From Hemerocallis citrina (Eukaryota > Streptophyta > Magnoliopsida > Asparagales > Asphodelaceae): 64,000 bases of DNA. The stretch covers positions 203,759,455-203,823,454 of the forward strand of contig CM030366.1 of the NCBI GenBank assembly GCA_017893485.1. Direction: 5' to 3'. Positions within the stretch are counted from its first letter, which is position 1. Every line of letters begins with the position of its first letter. Below the pieces are notes generated by a model, which saw nothing but the letters and a program-made list of their open reading frames with translations, was not told the origin of the DNA and searched no databases. The position numbers and the translations under genes were made by a program. Positions 41,983-53,145 of this stretch are shown one piece after another.

Positions 41983-42940
41983 CCTAGGGGGGTGAATAGG
42001 GTGATTGTGCGGAATTAAAAAATTAAAGTAAAGTGCAGAGTAAATAAAAAGAGATAAAAAGAGAAAACATAGATAGCACAAGTGACGCTGCGATATAACG
42101 TGGTTCGACCCCCTGGTCTACGTCCACACCACCTACTTGTAGCAATTCTCCACCACAAGCATTCCGCTATACTCAAACCCTTGTACAGTGCTTCTCGGAT
42201 TCAGGCCGAGAGACCTATTACACCCACAGGACTTCTAACACAAGTCCCGGCAATCTCGCCGTAGTGGAAGAAAAGAAAAGAACTCAAAATCCTTAATGAT
42301 CCTAACTGAAGAATACAAATAGTTATCACACACACTCGGATTGATTGTTGAAAGATTAGTTCAGAAGATTTTTCCCAGAAGTAATAGCTGAAGAATACAC
42401 ATAAGGTTCGTCCAAATATATAGACTGGAAGTGTATCGATCAAAAATAGAAACGATACATTCCAAAAATATGAACAACGCAAAATTCAGTAAACCACAAT
42501 TACGGTGCGGTCGACCGTTCATCTTTCTGACGTAAAGTCGATAGATGAAGGGTCAACTGCTTCTTACGTAACTGTGACGTACAGTCGACTGCGATGCGAT
42601 CGACCGTTATCGCGCTGTTCATAATGAATCCACTTTATATTCTTATCAAAAACTAATCAATCACCAATCAATTAAATACAAATAAAATCTCACAATATAG
42701 AATGATAGCAACTGGTCTTGATAGCTTTCTTGGACACTAATCAATCATGTGTTTTTTTTTAATATCTTCTTATTTTGCTTGATTTTGCAATCTTTCTTTA
42801 TTACTTTCCTTCTTTGAATATACTTGAATCTCTCTTGGGTCTCTTATTGATATTATTTGATCCTGAAAATTTAAACAACTCAATTTAAACTTATTAGAAT
42901 TTATAAACACGTTTTGTGCACACCAAACTAAGAGTCAACA
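41983..42940 (-). repeat. 3' LTR of element Q
   Basis: 958 bp. On the minus strand it starts TGTTGACTCTTAG and ends GATTTATA (CA changed to TA). It contains several GTCGAC/CGATCG palindromic sites at 42500-42605. Confidence 0.9.
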
Positions 42941-44094
42941 ATCTCCTCCTTTTGGTGTGAACAAAACATATCTTTAAATATTGAAAGTCAAAATTAAACA
43001 ATTAGGCATATAAATACTCCCCCTAAATTTAGTACTTCCTGTAATACAAATTTTCATAGGTAAAGAGCTTTTAAGAGAGATTTGTAAATACAAATACTCC
43101 TCCTTAATTAAATACTTCATAGTGGAAAAAAAATATTTACTTTTAGTGTTAAAAACATTCATAAGATTCATGGAAATATTCTCCCCCTTTTCGGAACACA
43201 CCAATAGGGAGCAAAAGAGAAGTGGAGAACATACTCCCCCAAAAGCAATTTGTAAATGAGAAGAACATTCAATAAGCGAAACAAAAAAAACATGAGATGA
43301 GTTTTGAGGAATAGAATAATTTTGAAAACGGAGAAAAATCTACTTACACGATATCGTTGATATCGAAACTCTTTGATATACAGGGAGGGCTCTGCATGGT
43401 ATCACAGATTTGAGATTTTCCAATACAGAGGTGAGCATAAAACAGAAGAAGAACCGATATTATGAACGGAAGATTCTTAAAAGTCAAAACGAGTAGCCAA
43501 GAAAATAACTGGTCGACCGCAACACCAATTAAGCATACAAGTCAAAATAATCCCGAGAGTACGGTCGACCGCACACCCTGTAAAGACAATTCGAATGATA
43601 GACAAAAGACAGAGAGCGCAAATAGTGAAGTTCAATTTTTGAAAAGCTCGTGAAAAGCAAAAAACGAAGACTGAGAGCTTGCCGTTCGACTGTACACCTT
43701 CTCAGTCGACCGTCCAGTCGACCGAAACCCAATTTTAAGTAGAAATATCAATAACATTCAATTCTCCTTTCAAGAAATAAAACTGTTTTTCATCTAAAGG
43801 CTTAGTAAAAATATCAGCAAGTTGAGAATTAAATGAGTTTAAATTTGCTTACCAGACAAAGAATTAAACTAAAATTGTTTTACCTTAAAAAAATATGATC
43901 TTCCCTTTTCTTTTCTTGATAGCGATGCAAAAGTGTTGTTTTCATCCATCACGAGCTTTAGGCATCCACTGTATAGGTGCTACCGATCTTTAGGTGAAGT
44001 GCATTGATACGAAATTAGTATTCCTTTTTAAAGCACAATTATAAGAAATATGTACTAATCTACAACAAAGCCCATGACTATCATGATATGTAAC
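42941..44094 (-). other. Element Q 3' untranslated region
   Basis: Starts with the polypurine tract, then AT-rich sequence with repeats of 'aatactcc(c/t)cc' (about 43010-43260) and further GGTCGACCG-type palindromes at 43513, 43563, 43704 and 43716. No coding sequence seen. Confidence 0.6.
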
Positions 44095-44265
44095 GCCCCT
44101 TCCCCTAGCTCAGACAATTTATACAATTTCTAGCACAGACAATTTATACAATTTATTAGACAAATTAGATCCCCTAGCTCAGACAATTTATACCAATCCA
44201 GTGCATGCCCCTGACCCTAGCTCAGACAATTTATACAATTTATAAGACAAATTAGATATTATGTA
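44095..44265. repeat. Short tandem repeats 'ctagctcagacaatttatac'
   Basis: The phrase 'cccctagctcagacaattta' and its variants occur four times with spacers of 30-60 bp. Confidence 0.8.
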
Positions 44266-44538
44266 GTACAACTGTCCACCATAGGCTGCCTCTCAAAAGG
44301 TGGTTAACAGATTTGATGACTCTTGATCATAGGCTATATTATTTATATATTATTTTAATTCTATTTCTTACCGATATGGATCACATATCTCTACTCAATC
44401 CAGTGCACAGCCGAAACATTAGAAGGTGGCCCCATGGCAACCGCCACGTCATCCTACTTGAATGACGAAGTCAACAACAGCAGCCCAATGCTGCATGCCA
44501 TCACCGTGGGCCCCCCAGTACAATTCCATATATATATA

Positions 44539-44812
44539 CTAGTATCATGCACGTGCGATGCACGTGGAGGAAGAAGGAAAAAGACAAAAAAAACCTACCA
44601 ACACGTGCGCTGCACGTGTTTTTTTCGCACGTGTGAAAAATGGGGAGGGGAATGAAAAGGACCCCAAAAAAAGTCTAGTATTATACACGTGCGTTGCACG
44701 TGGAAAAATGGGGAGGGGAATGAAAAGGAAAAAAAGCCAACACGTGCGCTGCACGTGTTGACAAAATGACAAACGATGACAAATGACACTAACCCTTTCT
44801 CCCATTATAATA
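44539..44812 (-). mobile_element. Small Helitron with two successive 3' ends
   Basis: On the minus strand hairpin CACGTGCATCGCACGTG (44550-44566) is followed by CATGATACTAG at 44539 and T, the Helitron 3' end. A second hairpin plus CTAG lies inside at 44675. The 5' side matches the Helitron at 13421-13907 ('caaatgacactaa', 'ctcccattataata'), but its TC terminus is lost in the adjoining TA repeat. Confidence 0.7.

Positions 44813-44886
<74 letters not shown>
44813..44886. repeat. (TA)n(CA)n microsatellite
   Basis: About 20 TA units run into about 17 CA units. Overlapping reading frames here are repeat translation. Confidence 0.95.
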
Positions 44887-44888
<2 letters not shown>

Positions 44889-44975
44889 TACCAAAGTTAT
44901 TTACCAAAGTGTTATTAAATCCATTTTTACTTTTTATAAACAGCCATCTTTTTTTAATCAAACTATATATATATG

Positions 44976-45517
44976 CTAGATTTGCCCGTGGGCACGTGCC
45001 TACGGCACGTCTTCGGAACGATACAGCATATAAAAGTCTTGTAAACAGTAAAACAACAATTATGTAGCTCAAGTTTGAATAGTAAAACAATAATTAGTTG
45101 TAAATTAAAGTCCATGTTTCCATTGGTATATGTTAAAAAATAATTATAAATGGGGGTGTAAAATTCAACTTCTTAGAACTTTGAGTGTGGAAAATGATGA
45201 AATTTAACTATTGATGAGATATTTTCTATTTTCAATGTAACATGAGAAATAAAAAAATGCTTATAAAATCTGAAAATTTACAAACCTGAAATATGAAAAT
45301 ATAAATTTCTGAGTAAATAGAGGGAGAATGAGAGAGAGAGAGAAATAAATAAGTAAATAAATAAATAAATAAAGGAGTTGTTTTTGGGATTTGAATTTGA
45401 GTTTTGGGAAACTTTTGGGCGAAAAAATATGTTTTGTGAGGTTAGATCTGGACCATTGATTTCAACCTTAATGAATGAGAGCCACTTGATAGCTTTCTTT
45501 GTGTTTTATTATATAGA
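44976..45517 (-). mobile_element. Probable small Helitron
   Basis: On the minus strand it begins TCTATATAATAAAACACAAAG and ends with CGTGCCGTAGGCACG, TGCCCACGGGCA, then AATCTAG. The two hairpins and the TC...CTAG ends fit a Helitron, but the base after CTAG is C instead of T. It cuts the end of the gag gene. Confidence 0.55.
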
Positions 45518-46309
45518 TATTATTTTAACACGGAGTGTTACATGATAAGATCTTGAATTATTTGTAATAAGGTAACTGGACCCTTCATATTTTTCAACAA
45601 TTTTCTCGAGCTCAATTACTCTTTTATAAAGTCTTTTCCTAGTCATCTCATCGTCTTTAGTGTTCCAACGAAGAGTGTCTAAGGTAGCATCAAGTATTCT
45701 ATTTTGCTCAAGAGCTTCGTTACAACCTTTCACTACCTCATCAAATTTTCTTTTACATTCTTTTAAATCATCAGTGAGCTTAGCAATATAAACAGATTTC
45801 TCATGAATTTCTCTCAAGTGTTCATCATGTGTTGCTAAGGATTCTTGAATTTGTTGTTTTAAGAGTTCATTTTCCTCTAGCAATACATCATGATCTTTCC
45901 TAAATGATTCGAATTTTTCCATGATCAAGGAATTTTTATTTTTCAGTTTTTGTTTTTTAGCGATGCAAGAGTCATGAGATTCATTTGGAATTTGTTTATA
46001 TTGTCTTAGTTCACGACTCAATTTTTTAGCATAATCTTTTAATCCATTACACAAATCTACTAACTCATCATAAGTGGGTTCTTCGATTACCTCTTCTTGA
46101 GATGGTGATTGCACCTCACCATTTTCAAGAGCCATGAAGCCGACATTGTTGTGATATTGCTCATCTTCACTTGAATATGAGTCTGGCCACGTTGCCTTCA
46201 ATGTCTTCTTTCTCAATCCTGAATTGGAGTGATGATAATCTTTGTTCTTACCTTTCGATAGGGCACAGTTTGGGCGTATATGTCCTGGCTTGTTGCATTT
46301 GTAGCACAC
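45509..46309 (-). pseudogene. Element Q gag, zinc knuckle and coiled-coil part
   Basis: A 266-residue frame opens with MCYKCNKPGHIRPNCALSKG, a CX2CX4HX4C zinc knuckle, followed by an acidic stretch (SYSSEDEQYHNN) and about 170 residues of charged heptad-like coiled coil (LLEENELLKQQIQESLATHD). This layout is typical of gag from SIRE/Maximus-like copia elements. Its C-terminus runs into the small Helitron. Confidence 0.8.
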
Positions 46310-46558
46310 ATCTTTTTTGTCTTTGTCACTTTCTCCTAATGACCTGATGTACTTTTTGTGTTTGAGATGCTTACAGAATTGTTTAGTTAGCCATATGAAA
46401 TCTTCGTCTGATTCTTTATGGTCTGATTCTGATTTTGATGGACGTGATTTCTCTGCTTTTAAGACAATGGTCCTCTCTTTGATTTTTGGTTCAATCCCGA
46501 TATTCTGTATGTATCTTTTAGTTTATGTCATCTCCATCTCGTATGTCTTCAGCTTTCC

Positions 46559-46759
46559 TTAGAATGTATAGTAATCGAATTCATTTTCCTCAAGGGTTTC
46601 CCTCATTGCAGCAGCTTTTACATCGCACTCGGGCGTGAGACAGCTTATGAGTTTTCCGACCTTTTGGTCATCATCCAACCCCTTTCCTAAGCTCTCAAGC
46701 TCGTGTGCAATGATATCGAAACGAGCAAGCATTTGATCTACGTTTTCTCTTGGCAACAT
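46559..46759 (-). pseudogene. Element Q gag, middle part
   Basis: The frame reads MLPRENVDQMLARFDIIAHE, LESLGKGLDDDQKVGKLISC and LTPECDVKAAAMRETLEENE, the helical gag segment that in copia gag lies between the capsid start and the zinc knuckle. Separated from both neighbours by frame breaks. Confidence 0.72.
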
Positions 46760-46850
46760 ACGAAAAACATCAAACTTATAAAATCATAAATTTACTTTAG
46801 CTCCAAATTTCGTATGTTGTCTTACAATTTTGCTTGCATCGCATTAATTC

Positions 46851-47138
46851 CTAATTGTTCAACCATGCATAGAGCATTGTCATATCCATGGAATTTGCAG
46901 TTTTCAATGCTAGTTCAGCTTTTGTGAATGCCCTCTTTCCATCACTGATAGGAATCTCAGTTTTGTTTATGCACATGTTCCATACTTCTTCTCCATACAT
47001 CTGTAGAAAATGAGATATACGAACTTTCCAAACATTATAGCATTTTCCATCAAAAAATGGTGAGCATGTAAGACTTGTCCCATTGGAGACGAATGGCTCC
47101 GATGAGTACAAGTTTTCGGGAGGAGGGATTTCATCCAT
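46851..47138 (-). pseudogene. Element Q gag, N-terminal part
   Basis: It begins MDEIPPPENLYSSEP and contains NGTSLTCSPFFDGKCYNVWK, VRISHFLQMYGEEVWNMC. The 'PxFDGxxYxxWKxRM' pattern is the N-terminal gag signature of SIRE-type copia elements. It begins about 40 bases inside the primer site and stops after YAWLNN. Confidence 0.82.
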
Positions 47139-47180
47139 TGGATCTTTTGCTTAAGCTTTTAAGTTTTTGACAAGTATCTC

Positions 47181-47192
47181 GCTCTGATACCA
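47181..47192 (-). other. Primer-binding site of element Q
   Basis: TGGTATCAGAGC on the minus strand, one base from the LTR end. Confidence 0.92.
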
Positions 47193-47193
47193 C

Positions 47194-48182
47194 TGTAAAT
47201 CACCCTAGGGGGGTGAATATGGTGATTGTGAGGAATTAAAAAATTAAAGTAAAGTGCTGAGTAAATAAAAAGAGATAAGAAGAGCAAACACAGATAGCAC
47301 AAGTGACGCAGCGATATAACGTAGTTCGACCCTCTGGTCTACATCCACACCACCTACTTGTAGCAATTCTCTGCCACAAGCGTTCCACTATACTCAAATC
47401 CTTGTACAATGATTCTCGATTTCAGGCCGAGAGACTTATTACACCCACAGGACTTCTAACACAAGTCCCGTCAATCTCACTGTAGTGAAAGAAAATAAAA
47501 GAACTCAAGATCCTTAATGATTCTAACTGAAGAATACAAATAGTTATCACACACACTCGGATTGATTGTTGAAGATTAGTTCAGAAGATTTTTCTCAGAA
47601 GTAATAGGTGAAGAATACACAGTGGGTTCGTCCAAATATATAGACTGGAAAGTGTATTGATCAAAAATAGAAACGATACATTCCAAAAATGTGAATAGTG
47701 CAAAGTTCGGTCGACCGCAATTACAGTGCGGACGATCGTTCATCTCTCTGACATAAAGTCAAGAGATGAAGGGTCGACTGCTTCTTACGTAACTGTGACA
47801 TGTAGTCGACTGCGATGCGGTCGACCGTCATGAGGTGCGGTCGACCGTTATCGCGCTGTTCATAACGAATCCATTTTATATTCTTACCAAAAACTAATCA
47901 ATCACCAATCAATTAAATACATATAAAATCTCACAAATATAGAATGATAGCAACTGGTCTTGATAGTTTTCTTAGACACTAATTAATCATGTGCTTTTTT
48001 TGAATATCTTCTTCTTTTGCTTGATTTTGCAGTATTTCTTTATTACTTTCCTTCTTTGAATATTCTTGAATCTCTCCTGGATCTCTTATTGATATTATTT
48101 GATCCTGAAAATCTGAACAACTCAATTTAAACTTATTAGTATTTATAGACACGTTTTGTGCACACCAAACTAAGAGTCAACA
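47194..48182 (-). repeat. 5' LTR of element Q
   Basis: 989 bp, TGTTGACTC...GATTTACA on the minus strand. It has one more GGTCGACCG site than the 3' LTR (47700-47850 region). Confidence 0.92.
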
Positions 48183-48585
48183 GAGAAGAGTTCTAACTCA
48201 ATATCTTCACATGGAGAGGGCAACCAACCTTATCAAAACACCATGAAGTGTAGATAGATGATTGTCTTGAAACTGGCCCCTTCAGTGACTATATATACCT
48301 CTAGACCTCTTCAGAAACTAGGTAATTGCAAATTCCGCTCTCAAAACCCACCATATCTCTGAGTTTCTGACTTGGGCATTGGTGGTTCTGTTGCCGGGGC
48401 CACCCCTGATGTTTCAGGCTGTTTTGCGGGTCCACGAGAGCGATATCAGCCGTCGCCGACAATCAATAGAGTCAACTACAGTTCGCGGTGGTCAACATCG
48501 ATGAGAGTAAAAGGTCAAATCTTTATTGTTTTTATTAAAAGAATTCACATATCTATTTCCTCCCACATATAAATTAGCAGCAACA
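48183..48585 (+). repeat. Gypsy LTR W, right part
   Basis: It contains 'ctatatatacctc' (TATA-like), 'tttctgacttgggcattgg' as in element Z, and ends 'ttagcagcaaca'. No gypsy coding region follows on this strand, so W is probably a solo LTR. Confidence 0.65.
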
Positions 48586-49020
48586 AAGTGATATCGATCA
48601 TACTCATCATTCTCCTCACCTATTCTGATCCATCTCCTATCATCGAATCTACCCCATGGTCGGAATGGGTTCGATTCTTGTTGCTGAGTTGTTTTAGGTG
48701 AATAGGTTCTCAGAGGCCCACTGCTAGCACCCGACCAGTTGCCAACACTTCTCTCAACCACTGGCATCATCCTTTGGATGAAGGATCAGATTTCATCCAC
48801 CTGAGTTTGCAACCTAGCTCCCTCCGCTTGGATGTCAGCATTTAGGGTACCCAGTGAAACCTTGATACATCTCCTGATTTCCAGATTGGTTGAATTTTGA
48901 GATTTGACAGCCCCAGTGGCCGTACATCGCGTCCATGGGCTCATTCCCCTGGGTCCAGAGTTAACTCCAGACTCAGGGATTGGTGAGCACTCGATCGGTC
49001 TGGTGAGTTCGTTGGATCGT
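48586..49020 (-). pseudogene. Gag N-terminal region of a retroelement (V)
   Basis: The minus strand reads AVKSQNSTNLEIRRCIKVSL, LQTQVDEI, stop, FIQRMMPVVERSVGNWSG, then QESNPFRPWGRFDDRRWI and EENDEYDRYHF. It lies directly after the primer site, where gag should start. Family uncertain (gypsy-like by its basic/Gln-rich N-terminus). Confidence 0.55.
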
Positions 49021-49023
49021 TTA

Positions 49024-49035
49024 GCTCTAATACCA
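49024..49035 (-). other. Primer-binding site of element V
   Basis: The minus strand has TGGTATTAGAGC, one base different from the standard Met-tRNA site, touching the LTR. Confidence 0.72.
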
Positions 49036-50249
49036 TGTTACCGCTCTAAATCGAATCGACGGGGGATCTCTGGTAGAGCGCATTGGCACCATGGAAGCTA
49101 CCTGTGATTGTTAGCTAAGACTGAAGAAGCGAAAAACAAATGAAGAACAAAATGAATAAGAAAATATTCTCAGTTTTTATTCATGTCCGATTCAATTACA
49201 GAACACGATATTTTAGAGCTCTTTCTCTCTTTTGCTTTTGATCTACAAATGAGGCACTACCACGTATCAATGCAACGCCCGTTATTACAAGAAAAGAAAA
49301 CTAATGGACAGAAACGGTTGAGAGTGGGAGGGCCTACCCACTCAATTCTTGAAAGATTTGCTGTACTAGCCCACTTTTTGAAAATATTTGGGGGTCTGAC
49401 CCACTTTCGAAAATAATTAGCAATCTGACCCAGTTTTGGACACGTCAGCAGCATAAACTGTTATTGGAAATAACGACATGGGTTATTTACGTGCCGTTAT
49501 TTCCAATAACGACATCTATTTTACGTTTTTTTAGCATGCCATTATTTGGAATAACGGCATCAGTATATTTCTCTTACAAGTGTGAATCTTCTAACTTTAA
49601 AAAAATTCTAAATTTTCAAAAAACTTATAAATAATGCTGTTATCCCCAATAACGACATTCGAATGACTGATACCGTTACTGGAGATAACAGCATCAGTTA
49701 TATATAAATGAACTGTTGCCGTTGTTTGGAAACAGTTCATTTATATATATCTGATGCCGTTATCTCCAATAACGGCATCAGTCATTCGAATGCCGCTATT
49801 GGGGATAACGGCATTATTTATAAGTTCTTTTCACACTTAGAATTTTTTTAAAGTCAGAAGATTCACTCTTGTAAGAGAAATATACTGATGTCGTTATTCC
49901 AAATAACGGCATGCTAAAAAAATATAAAATAGATGCCGTTATTGAAAATAACGGCACGTAAATAAACTATACCGTTATTTCTAATAACGGTTTATGCTCA
50001 CGTGTCCAAAATTGAGTGAGATCACTAATTCTTTTCGGAAGTGGATTAGACCCCAAATATTTTTTAAAAGTGGGTGACAAAAAATTCTCAATTCCACTCA
50101 TCGACCGCCATATAAACCGGGGGTACAACCTGTGACAGCCAAAAGAAGGACTTTATTGCAAACTTCATGATCCCTTTGTAGAAAACACCTAATAAGAAGG
50201 ATAATAACTCTAGAATCAGTATGAGAAATTAAAAGACCGATACACAACA
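49036..50249 (-). repeat. 5' LTR of element V, carrying a palindromic insertion
   Basis: Begins TGTTACCGCTC by coordinate and ends ACACAACA, a TG...CA pair. Without the palindrome (49353-50095) it is about 470 bp. No second LTR was found, so the rest of V is lost. Confidence 0.65.
49353..50095. mobile_element. Giant palindromic foldback element (about 740 bp)
   Basis: Left and right arms of about 365 bp are near-perfect inverted repeats meeting at about 49724 ('atataaatgaactgtt' / 'aacagttcatttatat'). Each arm carries several TGCCGTTATT / AATAACGGCA palindromes of its own. No coding sequence. Likely a MULE- or hAT-type foldback MITE. Target duplication not resolved. Confidence 0.85.
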
Positions 50250-50313
50250 ATCTTCTCAGTTGAGCTCTGCTCAGATACAGCTTTTAAAAAGCTGTATCAA
50301 CCGCTCTCCCCCT

Positions 50314-50364
50314 GTTCATCCGACTTGTATACGGCCGACTCACTTCCAAATCCTGAAAGCTCTT
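50314..50364 (-). pseudogene. Second syntaxin exon-1 fragment
   Basis: The minus strand reads SFQDLEVSRPYTSRMN, matching SFQDLEAGRPLTGQMN of exon 1 at 41 kb. The start codon position is AAG, and the match ends after 17 codons. The adjacent leader (50365-50450) also matches, so this is a truncated duplicate of the gene's 5' end. Confidence 0.85.
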
Positions 50365-50450
50365 CGTTTTCCTGGTTCGTCGACTATTCCTCTCCTCCCT
50401 CTCTTCTTGATTTTGAAACCCTAGTTTTGAAATTGGGGAATTCAGTTTAT

Positions 50451-50669
50451 GGTTTTATCTAAACTGTAAAATTTCAATTTAATTTAGTTTAATTTAATTA
50501 AATTTAATTTAAGTTTTTAGATATGTACAATTTGGGGAAAAGGAGCAGATGAAATTTGAATTGGGGGAGGAGGAACCAACCTTCTTGAAGAAGAGGGAGG
50601 ATTGGAATAGTGGTGGGGCCCAGTGACAGGGTGGTCCGGGTTGGCTTTCACGTTTTTTTTTTTGGGTGG
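50451..50669. other. Non-coding, no gene seen
   Basis: AT-rich, with 'aatttaattt' low-complexity repeats at 50476-50512. Confidence 0.6.
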
Positions 50670-50812
50670 GTAATGCTACACCTATTTCCAAATCTATTAC
50701 AATTTTTTGTTTTTTTGTTTTTGTTTTTGTTTTTTGAGGTTATTATAAAGTATGTGGTAGAAACATAGGTAGTCGGAAAAGGGTTATAGATTTAGTAGTG
50801 GTGTAGCATTAA
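50670..50812. mobile_element. MITE with TIR GTAATGCTACACC
   Basis: GTAATGCTACACC at the left and GGTGTAGCATTAAC at the right form terminal inverted repeats of a 143-bp element. Confidence 0.72.
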
Positions 50813-50822
50813 CCTTTTTAAA

Positions 50823-50978
50823 GTAATCTACACCCACTATTTTCTCCACTATCTTTATTTTTACTATCTTAAATGGCACACTACGATATAGAGTAAGTGG
50901 TAGAAATATTCGATAGTAATGTGCCACCTAAGGCAGTGAAAGTATAAGTAATGGAGAAGATAGTGGGTGTAGCATTAC
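50823..50978. mobile_element. Related MITE with TIR GTAATCTACACCCACTATTT
   Basis: 156 bp. Left GTAATCTACACCCACTAT, right ATAGTGGGTGTAGCATTAC. Shares the outer TIR bases with the neighbour at 50670. Confidence 0.72.
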
Positions 50979-51443
50979 TCTTCAATCTTCATTTTTTAGT
51001 GGTTTTTATAGTTTAACCCATCACAATTATTGAATATCTATGTAGATCACCTAAAAATCATTATTCACATCCATCCCCATAATAGAATTTTGGTTACGAG
51101 TGTTATGCTTTATGTATTTTTATTTCTTTCCCAAATTTATGAGGATCGTTTCCGTCATTTTGGTTTTTTTTTCTTCTCCCATTAATTTAATTGAGTGACC
51201 ATATCCTATAATTTTTCTTTAAGAAAATACTCCTCATTGAATAAAAAAATAATAATAATGGGTTGTGGCAGTTGTGCCCACTTAATTTCACTATTTAGCT
51301 TATATTATTTGAAAGGTGATATTTTGTTAAATTTAACAGAGAAGGCAAAATTTTAATTTTACTAGATTATTGTTATCGCTGTCAAATTTCATCCTTTTAA
51401 ATGATCTCCCGGTAGTTACGGACCAGAAAAATGTTGTTAGAAG
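50979..51443. other. Non-coding, no gene seen
   Basis: AT-rich spacer. Confidence 0.55.
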
Positions 51444-52193
51444 TGAGAGCATCCACTATCATTTTGTAAAAACCCAAAATTTTTTGAGTTGAAAAAATCC
51501 CCCATTCTCTTTTGCTAAATAACCAAAATTTAGAATAGGGGTGAACAGTCGTTCGCTAAATATAGAAATCGAGATAGAAGAAATTTTAAATGTAGAAGAC
51601 GGATGATCTTCATTTGTTTGAGAAAAAAATTTAGACGGACAGAAGATGAAGCTCCGTCCGTCGATTAATTTATTTTAAAAAAACGAAAAAATGATAGACA
51701 GATGACGAAGCTCCATCTCTCATTTTCTTGTTTACAAAAATGCCATCACTATTTACAAAAATGCCATTTTCAAAAAAATATATATAATGGACGGAAGATG
51801 CTTCCGTCCGAAAAGTTTCTTCACAAACTTTTCTTTCCATATTTACAAAATTGCCACTGACTATTTACGAAAATTCTAATTTAATACCAGACGGAGTCGC
51901 GATACATAATGCCATTTTCTAAAAAAACAATAAAAATAAATAATATCGGGCGGAAGTTTTGTTTTTCCGTCTGAAAAGTTTCTTCTCAAAGTTTTCTTTC
52001 CATATTTACAAAATTGTCATTGACTATTTACGAAAATGCAATTTTTTAAATTTAAAAAAATAAAATTAAGACAGAAGATCTTCTTCCGTCTTTTTCAAAT
52101 TTAGCTTTTAACGACTACAGTGCTCTCCTAAGTTTGCTATTTTCTAAATGCTATATATGCATATTTAGATAGAAACGATAGTGGATGCTCTGA
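51444..52193. mobile_element. PIF/Harbinger-like MITE, palindrome-rich
   Basis: TIRs GAGCATCCACTATC (51447) and GATAGTGGATGCTC (52190) with 3-bp duplication TGA (51444-51446, 52191-52193). Interior has degenerate inverted modules around 'gacggaagat' / 'cttccgtc'. No transposase. Confidence 0.78.
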
Positions 52194-52428
52194 ACAAGCC
52201 TGTGACTGACTAAGCTGAGCACTGCGGTCTTTAGGGGGTCCACTAGAGTTCTTAGGTCAATTGGGTTCAATATATGAGGGGCAACCATGTAATTGTATGC
52301 CACTTAATATACCCTAATTTTCTTTGGATGTGAAAGGTTTTTTATTTTCCATCTTTTGTTTTTCTTTCAATAAGATTATCTCCAACCATGCTAACCATAT
52401 CTTAATTTAGGTCAAAATAGCTAATTTA

Positions 52429-53142
52429 GAGCATCCACAATGGCGTTTCTTATTTTTTGGCAAAATGGCAAGTATAGAAATAGAATAGATCGAAAGGTCT
52501 GCAGTCGTTGTTTTCGATATTTTGCTAAAATTTGAGTAGGACGAGACAAGTTGTCTCGTCCGTTAATTGTTCCTTTTTGAAGATTAAATTAATTACCAAT
52601 TAAGTATTAAAATATGTTAATTAAATAAATTAAATATTAAAATATTAACCTAAACCTATTTAATAATCTACTAAACCTACTTAACAACCTAATCCTACTT
52701 TAAAAAATCCCCCAAACCTGGACGGGACATCATGTCCCGTCCGTTTGGTTTTTACTTTTTTTTTTTTTTTTTTTTTCTCATAAGATCTCAGCCGTTGGAT
52801 TACTTGAAAAAAAAGAAAAAAAAAAATTAAAAAAAACAAAACCAAAAGGAACGGGACATGATGTCCCGTCCGATCCTATTTTTTTATAAAATTTTTTTTT
52901 AATACGGAACGAGACAACTTGTCTCGTCCGATTACATTAAAAAAAATTAAAAATATTGAGACGATACATGATGTCTCGTCTTCTATAATTTGAGATTCGC
53001 AACTTCGTTTCTCATATTTGAGAAGCCACTGTAGTTCGTTTGCTATTTTATAAGAAAATAGCAAACGACTGCAGCGCTTCTTTCTTATAAAATTCTCAAA
53101 AAATGAGAATATGGAAAATATAGCAAACGACTGTGGATGCTC
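52429..53142. mobile_element. PIF/Harbinger-like MITE, tandem copy 1
   Basis: 714 bp, TIR GAGCATCCACAATGGCG / ...CGACTGTGGATGCTC, TTA on both sides (52426-52428, 53143-53145). Contains five phased palindromes, e.g. GGACGAGACAA/TTGTCTCGTCC at 52539-52561 and GGACGGGACAT/ATGTCCCGTCC at 52720-52742. Confidence 0.88.
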
Positions 53143-53145
53143 TTA

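Larger units (their letters stand above)
41978..48187 (-). mobile_element. Gag-only copia element Q (non-autonomous)
   Basis: LTRs at 41983-42940 and 47194-48182, target duplication GAGAA at 41978-41982 and 48183-48187, inserted in LTR W. The minus strand has the primer site TGGTATCAGAGC (47181-47192), a gag with zinc knuckle, and a polypurine tract AAAAGGAGGAGA next to the left LTR. No protease, integrase, RT or RNase H anywhere between, so it resembles gag-carrying non-autonomous LTR elements. The LTRs differ by 31 bp in length and many substitutions. Confidence 0.9.

Noticed and set aside
44545..45090. 181-residue minus-strand frame
   Set aside because: Mostly translation of the TA/CA microsatellite and Helitron tandem repeats.
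49353..50095. Possible CRISPR-like array of TGCCGTTATT repeats
   Set aside because: The repeats are arms of one palindrome in plant DNA, with irregular spacing and mirror symmetry.
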